Positions 59,741 to 64,000 of a stretch of DNA of 64,000 nt are shown here, piece after piece. A program made the position numbers and the translations under genes. Positions within the stretch are counted from its first letter, which is position 1. Every line of letters starts with the position of its first letter. This DNA is from JBBQVS01 sp963792705 (GTDB taxonomy: Bacteria > Chloroflexota > Ktedonobacteria > Ktedonobacterales > Ktedonobacteraceae): contig CAWBXD010000004.1 of the NCBI GenBank assembly GCA_963792705.1, positions 124,001 to 188,000 of the forward strand. The letters run 5' to 3'. The notes under the pieces are model-generated. The model was not told the DNA's origin. It searched no databases and saw nothing but the letters and a program-made list of their open reading frames with translations.

Positions 59741-61933
59741 ATGAAAGATAGTAGAGACATCCGCCCAAAGTTTAAGCAGAACTCAATATTTCTCTTCACT
59801 GACGATGGTGTACTTTTCCCTAATGATGGGGCACCATTCCGTATCAAAGGGAAGGCAGCATCTCGTTGGATATCTCGTTTGAGTCCTTACATGGATGGTG
59901 AACATACATTAAGCGAGTTATGTGAAGGATTCGATCCGACTTTACAGGCTACAGTGATGAAACTTATCTCTACTCTTTTGGAAAAAGGGGTGCTCAAGAA
60001 CAAGCTACCCGAACCTGCAAATCTTTTACCCGATGCCGTCCGTGATCATTTTCGCTCACAAATCGAGTTCATCGACCATTACACAGACTCTCCACAGCAA
60101 AAGTTCAAAAACTTTCGCGAAAGCCGTCTATTGTTAGTTGGCTCTGGCGAAAGCTTTACATCACTTGCACTTGCCTTGCTTCACAATGGGCTACAAGAAC
60201 TTCTACTAGCTCCGACGGACAACTCAAATGAATATTTCACTGTGCTAAAAGCTGAAGTAGAGAAGTTGTGTCAATACGGCATTGAGACATTTATCTCCAC
60301 CGCAGATTTCCGATCTCTTTGTGCTCCTGAAGGCCTGGGGAAGTATACGTCAGTTGCTTACTGCTCAGAAAATGGTTCGCTAAAGGAAATCTTCGACCTC
60401 CATCAAAGATGTATAACAGCCAATAAGGTATTCGTGCCCGCTTTCGTCTTCTCTCAACACGCTTTCATAGGTCCGCTCGTGCAACCCCTAAATGGTCCTT
60501 GCTGGCTATGCGCTCAAATGCGGTTTTCGGCTCATAGGTCTCCAAAGCAGAGCGCGACTCTGTGGAGAGCACTCTTTGCTGACGACGGATTATACAATGA
60601 GCTTCCTGTCTCATCACCTGTTGCGAGAAGCATCGGCAACGGTTTAGGCTTTGAGCTTTTTAAACTTCTTTCAGGTGCCCTTATTTCTGAAATTGAAAAT
60701 GGTGTGATCCTACAAGACGTTGAAACGCTAGAAGCAACATATGGAAAGCTCATAAAACATCCATTCTGTCCAGTATGCTCCCGTTTGGTGTCAAGTAACA
60801 CCATACAGTACCTCGAAGAGTTTGTTGCAGGGAAGTGGGATCATACATTTACTTCAGAAGAACTTCTAAAGAGGGAAGAACTCTTGCTTGATCCTATACT
60901 CGGTATCTTTAGCGAGTTTAGGGACGAAGACCTTGTACAGCTTCCTCTCAGACAAACAAAACTCCTCATTGGCTCTCCCACAGCTTTAATAAGCGACCCC
61001 CTAGATGTTGGTGCCTACAGCATTGAGAATTTGCAAGAGGCTCGTCATAAAGCATATATTGAAGCAATCAGAAAATATTCTCAAGCACTTCCAAATAAGA
61101 AAAATATGATTGTTGCAAGTAGACGCGAGTTGGAGAAACAGGGTAAGGTTACCATTCCTGCACAAGCATTTTCTATCTGGTCGGGTAGCCGTACCTATAC
61201 GTCCGATGCACGTATAGAATGGATACCAGCCTTTTCTATCTTCAAACAATGTATTTGTTATGTTCCTGCCGCCGCCATCTATACATCGTCATCCTTCAAC
61301 CAGTTGAGCATGTTTGAAAGAACTTCTGCAGGCTCAGCAGCTGCGCTCACCTTCGACGAGGTACTTTTAACCGGTATGCTGTCAGCTGTTGGCTATCAAC
61401 ATGTACTTGATCTAATACGAGAACATACAACGGTTGTTCGCCTAAATATAGAAGAACTTCTATTGGATGACACCGATCTACTCTTCCTACTAAAAAGTGT
61501 GCAGCACCTTAAACGGCCTTTTGTATGTCTAGAAATTGTAGCAAAGTCACCAGTACATGTGCTGTTCCTATATGACATAGACACGAACTCAAAACTTTTC
61601 TTCACTGTTGGCATAGGTCTTTCATACGTCGATGCTGCAAAAAAAGCCTTACTGGAATTTGTTGGAGCTACACAAGCACATCAATTCGATACGACTCTTT
61701 CTGGTTTCTTAACAGATATGCATGGTCAATACATAGTGCAATGTGGACATGGGCAGACAAAGCAATCTTTCAATCGTTTTCAGGAGCCAGCGGCTACTGC
61801 TACAAGCGTGGAAGAGTATCTCAAGGAGAACCACTACGACATATTATTTACGGACACTACACCTTCTGACATTAGAGAGACTCTATCATTCATCAGCGGC
61901 AAGGTCTTACTTGCTCGGTCTACCGATGCATAA
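59741..61933 (+). CDS. TOMM maturation protein: leader-binding/E1 (ThiF)-like domain plus apparently degenerate YcaO domain
   Basis: A 730-aa protein. Residues ~15-95 resemble a leader-binding RRE (LFPNDGAPFRIKGKAASRWI; TLSELCEGF). Residues ~125-345 are an E1/ThiF-like Rossmann part (SRLLLVGSGESFTSLALALL) with two CxxC zinc pairs, Cys254/Cys257 and Cys343/Cys346, as in SagC-like cyclodehydratase partners and the thiazole bacteriocin maturation proteins of Bacillus. The C-terminal ~310 residues follow the YcaO pattern (ENLQEARHKAYIEAIRKYSQ; RTSAGSAAALTFDEVLLTGM; AAKKALLEFVGATQAHQFD) but the ExxER ATP-binding residues are missing, so this part is probably structural. GGAG is 8 nt before ATG 59741. 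Confidence 0.82.
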   Translation: MKDSRDIRPKFKQNSIFLFTDDGVLFPNDGAPFRIKGKAASRWISRLSPYMDGEHTLSELCEGFDPTLQATVMKLISTLLEKGVLKNKLPEPANLLPDAVRDHFRSQIEFIDHYTDSPQQKFKNFRESRLLLVGSGESFTSLALALLHNGLQELLLAPTDNSNEYFTVLKAEVEKLCQYGIETFISTADFRSLCAPEGLGKYTSVAYCSENGSLKEIFDLHQRCITANKVFVPAFVFSQHAFIGPLVQPLNGPCWLCAQMRFSAHRSPKQSATLWRALFADDGLYNELPVSSPVARSIGNGLGFELFKLLSGALISEIENGVILQDVETLEATYGKLIKHPFCPVCSRLVSSNTIQYLEEFVAGKWDHTFTSEELLKREELLLDPILGIFSEFRDEDLVQLPLRQTKLLIGSPTALISDPLDVGAYSIENLQEARHKAYIEAIRKYSQALPNKKNMIVASRRELEKQGKVTIPAQAFSIWSGSRTYTSDARIEWIPAFSIFKQCICYVPAAAIYTSSSFNQLSMFERTSAGSAAALTFDEVLLTGMLSAVGYQHVLDLIREHTTVVRLNIEELLLDDTDLLFLLKSVQHLKRPFVCLEIVAKSPVHVLFLYDIDTNSKLFFTVGIGLSYVDAAKKALLEFVGATQAHQFDTTLSGFLTDMHGQYIVQCGHGQTKQSFNRFQEPAATATSVEEYLKENHYDILFTDTTPSDIRETLSFISGKVLLARSTDA

Positions 61934-62021
61934 ATACCATCATGAGACACATATATAAGAAAAGGTCCTTCCATCGTAAAATGTTACATGTGTTCTTGTT
62001 TAAGAAATGGAGTCGGAACAA

Positions 62022-64000
62022 ATGGTAGAAAAAGATTATAAAAGCATACTCTTCGTAGAGAAGTGTCTGACTTCATCATCATTGGATGAGAGCTTATTTC
62101 TCGTTGAGCGATATATCAATACACAACTTACTAAAATTGGCAAAAAAGCACTAACTATGCATGATGCTGACATTATCGTACATCTAAGAGTACTTGAAGT
62201 CGATGGTACAGAGAAAAACATTGTAAAGACAAATGGCAGCCCAAAAGCTATATACTCTATCTGGTTATCCTCTTCAAGTATTGTTTTTGGACCGCTCTAC
62301 AAACATGGTCAACGTCCCTGTCCACAGTGTTTAAGGAGGCGTTGGCTAGATCTGCGACTGGTGGACAATGAACCAGACTCAAATGGGTTGGAAAAAGTAC
62401 TCATTTTCGGACATAATCCTTGGTTGACTTCCTTCGCACTGGAAGCGGTATGGACAACGCTAAAATCTTTACTAAGTACAAGATTTGTACCACCGCCGAA
62501 CAATAATTCAGATGCCTGGATTTATACACTCAATCTTGAAAATCTTCGTCTTAAGCAGTATCAACTTATAGCAGACCCTTTTTGCCCCATTTGTTCATCT
62601 CCTACATTGGATAGTGCTGAAGCAGCAGTATTACACCTAGTACCACGTTTGAAACGTGATATCTCGGACTATCGGCTCATCAAAGCCTCGGAGTATTCAT
62701 TGCCAATAGTGGGATATATTAACCCAGTGTGTGGCATACTTGGCCCCTCGGCTCTCTTTAATCACACGCATATAATCAACACTCCTGTAGTTGGCAAATT
62801 TTTATCAAAAGGCAAGTTTGCTATTCATACTATGCTTTGGGGTGGTCATGGCGACACTTATAGCACGAGTAGAAGTATTGGATTATTAGAAGGATTGGAA
62901 CGCTTAGTAAGCCTTAAGGCACAAGCAAAACAATCAGTCATCTTTGACAGCTATGAGAATTTGCAAGAGCACGCTCTCGATCCTCTTGCGTGTGGTCTTT
63001 ATCCAGCAGAAACCTACCAAGCACACGATAAGCGTCTCGTCCCTTTTAGTTCTACTCTCAAAATGTCTTGGGTATGGGGATATTCCTTCCGTAGCAAACG
63101 ACCAATTCTTGTTCCTGAGCAACTCTCTTACTATGGAGACGATCAAACGGACGATTATATCTTCGTAAGAGACACATCGAATGGATGTGCTATAGGAGGT
63201 TCGTTAGAAGAGGCTATTCTGTTCGGACTTTTGGAGTTGATAGAAAGGGATAGCTTCCTGATCACATGGTATACAAAGCTTGCATTACGGAAGATAGACC
63301 CGTTTAGTTGTACCAATCAAGAGAATCTTCACCTTCTTGATCGCATTAATAGATTAGGATATGATGTACATCTCTTTGATACGCGTTTCGATATAGATGT
63401 TCCTTCTGTACTAGTTGTAGCGGTTCTACGAGAGAACGGCCTTGGAAAATTAGCGGTGAGTCCTGGGGCAAGTTTAGACCCCGAAAAGGCAATTCACTCA
63501 GCTCTAAGCGAAGTTGGCTCTACCATTGGAAACTTTACACTACAAGGAGAGAAGGAATGGAACAGAGCGCGTGTATTAATGCACGATCACACTAAGGTTA
63601 CACTTATCACTGATCACTCGCTTCTCTATGGCCTACCAGAAATGGCAGCCACAACAGAATTCCTTTTTCAGGATCGCACTATAACTTCTTTACAGGAAAC
63701 ATATGCAGGATGGCAAGAAAAATACCCACAGCATAATGACTTACGCGAGGATCTAAACCATTGTATCAACGAAATGCTGAGACGAGAGATGGATGTGATC
63801 GTGGTAGATTTGACGAGCCCAGATCAAGAGCGTGTGGGACTCAAAACCGTCAGAGTAATTGCACCCGGCTTGCTTCCCATCGGCTTCGGCTGGGATAAAG
63901 TGCGTGTTGGTGATTTACCTCGCCTGAGAACTGCACCACGAATAGCTGGCTATCTCGAAAAAGATTTCAATCCTACAATGATGAATCGTGCTCCACATCC
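62022..64000 (+). CDS. YcaO cyclodehydratase fused to an E1-like domain (3' end outside window)
   Basis: At least 659 codons, open to the window edge. The N-terminal ~220 residues are a shortened E1-like part with zinc pairs Cys100/Cys103 (RPCPQCLRRRW) and Cys188/Cys191 (DPFCPICSSP). The YcaO domain follows with its ATP/Mg motifs: SRSIGLLEGLERLVSLKA (~283-300), TSNGCAIGGSLEEAILFGLL then ELIERDSF (385-412), and SPGASLDPEKAIHSALSEVG. YcaO proteins phosphorylate the amide backbone to make thiazoline or oxazoline from Cys/Ser/Thr. The visible end ...NRAPHP is the start of the Pro-rich tail of TOMM cyclodehydratases, so little is missing. GGAG lies 9 nt before ATG 62022; the in-frame stop at 62001-62003 limits the start. 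Confidence 0.9.
   Translation, partial: MVEKDYKSILFVEKCLTSSSLDESLFLVERYINTQLTKIGKKALTMHDADIIVHLRVLEVDGTEKNIVKTNGSPKAIYSIWLSSSSIVFGPLYKHGQRPCPQCLRRRWLDLRLVDNEPDSNGLEKVLIFGHNPWLTSFALEAVWTTLKSLLSTRFVPPPNNNSDAWIYTLNLENLRLKQYQLIADPFCPICSSPTLDSAEAAVLHLVPRLKRDISDYRLIKASEYSLPIVGYINPVCGILGPSALFNHTHIINTPVVGKFLSKGKFAIHTMLWGGHGDTYSTSRSIGLLEGLERLVSLKAQAKQSVIFDSYENLQEHALDPLACGLYPAETYQAHDKRLVPFSSTLKMSWVWGYSFRSKRPILVPEQLSYYGDDQTDDYIFVRDTSNGCAIGGSLEEAILFGLLELIERDSFLITWYTKLALRKIDPFSCTNQENLHLLDRINRLGYDVHLFDTRFDIDVPSVLVVAVLRENGLGKLAVSPGASLDPEKAIHSALSEVGSTIGNFTLQGEKEWNRARVLMHDHTKVTLITDHSLLYGLPEMAATTEFLFQDRTITSLQETYAGWQEKYPQHNDLREDLNHCINEMLRREMDVIVVDLTSPDQERVGLKTVRVIAPGLLPIGFGWDKVRVGDLPRLRTAPRIAGYLEKDFNPTMMNRAPH

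Noticed and set aside
1..64000. tRNA, rRNA, tmRNA or prophage genes
   Set aside because: None recognised in any intergenic stretch on either strand by reading for tRNA arms or conserved rRNA segments; a covariance search could still find one.

Overview
The window reads as a chromosomal segment of a soil-type bacterium, most like a member of the Ktedonobacteria (Chloroflexota). This is an inference from gene style: two ECF sigma/anti-sigma pairs whose anti-sigma factors carry large extracytoplasmic domains, an HTH/NB-ARC/TPR (STAND) regulator, very large Cache/GAF/PAS histidine kinases, a fused MoaD-MoaE and an ISL3-like transposase scrap. No rRNA or tRNA gene was found to settle it.

Layout. 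1-8.2 kb: the end of a uroporphyrinogen-decarboxylase-family gene, then an amine/amino-acid block (two APC permeases, a proline-iminopeptidase-like hydrolase, a copper amine oxidase) bracketed by two copies of a 119-bp repeat, the second next to a truncated NUDIX gene. 8.2-14 kb: a double-FtsX ABC permease, an ECF sigma factor and its membrane anti-sigma factor. 14-22 kb (all minus strand): a cNMP-binding membrane protein, an acyl-CoA dehydrogenase and an S-adenosylmethionine cycle block (mtnA, HD protein, PfkB kinase, ahcY, metK), with a SAM-I riboswitch, terminator and promoter in front of metK. 22-35.5 kb: a second sigma/anti-sigma pair, a histidine kinase with a receiver protein, pepA, a phytoene-dehydrogenase-like oxidoreductase with a DinB protein, a cation/proton antiporter, a MoaD-MoaE fusion and a nucleotidyltransferase-HEPN fusion. 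35.5-44.4 kb: a TPR protein, REP-like repeats, a GntR regulator, a decayed gene, an acyltransferase, a two-component system and a MITE-like element. 44.4-52.6 kb: two ABC importer operons, one NitT/TauT type and one branched-chain amino acid type. 52.6-57.7 kb: a transposase scrap, an AraC/VOC pair and a frameshifted STAND regulator.

57.8-64 kb (running off the window) is the most distinctive part: a RiPP cluster of the thiazole/oxazole (TOMM/LAP) type. It has a 71-aa precursor with a Cys/Gly/Ser-rich tail, a membrane M50-type metalloprotease with a leader-recognition-like N-terminus, an E1/ThiF-like partner protein that appears to end in a degenerate YcaO domain, and an E1-YcaO fusion cyclodehydratase cut by the window end. 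The STAND regulator is divergent from it, and the gap between them carries duplicated 16-bp sites abutting a promoter. No azoline dehydrogenase is visible. A second theme is a series of long, perfect or near-perfect inverted repeats (13-36 bp arms) at gene ends, several of which contain the stop codon itself.
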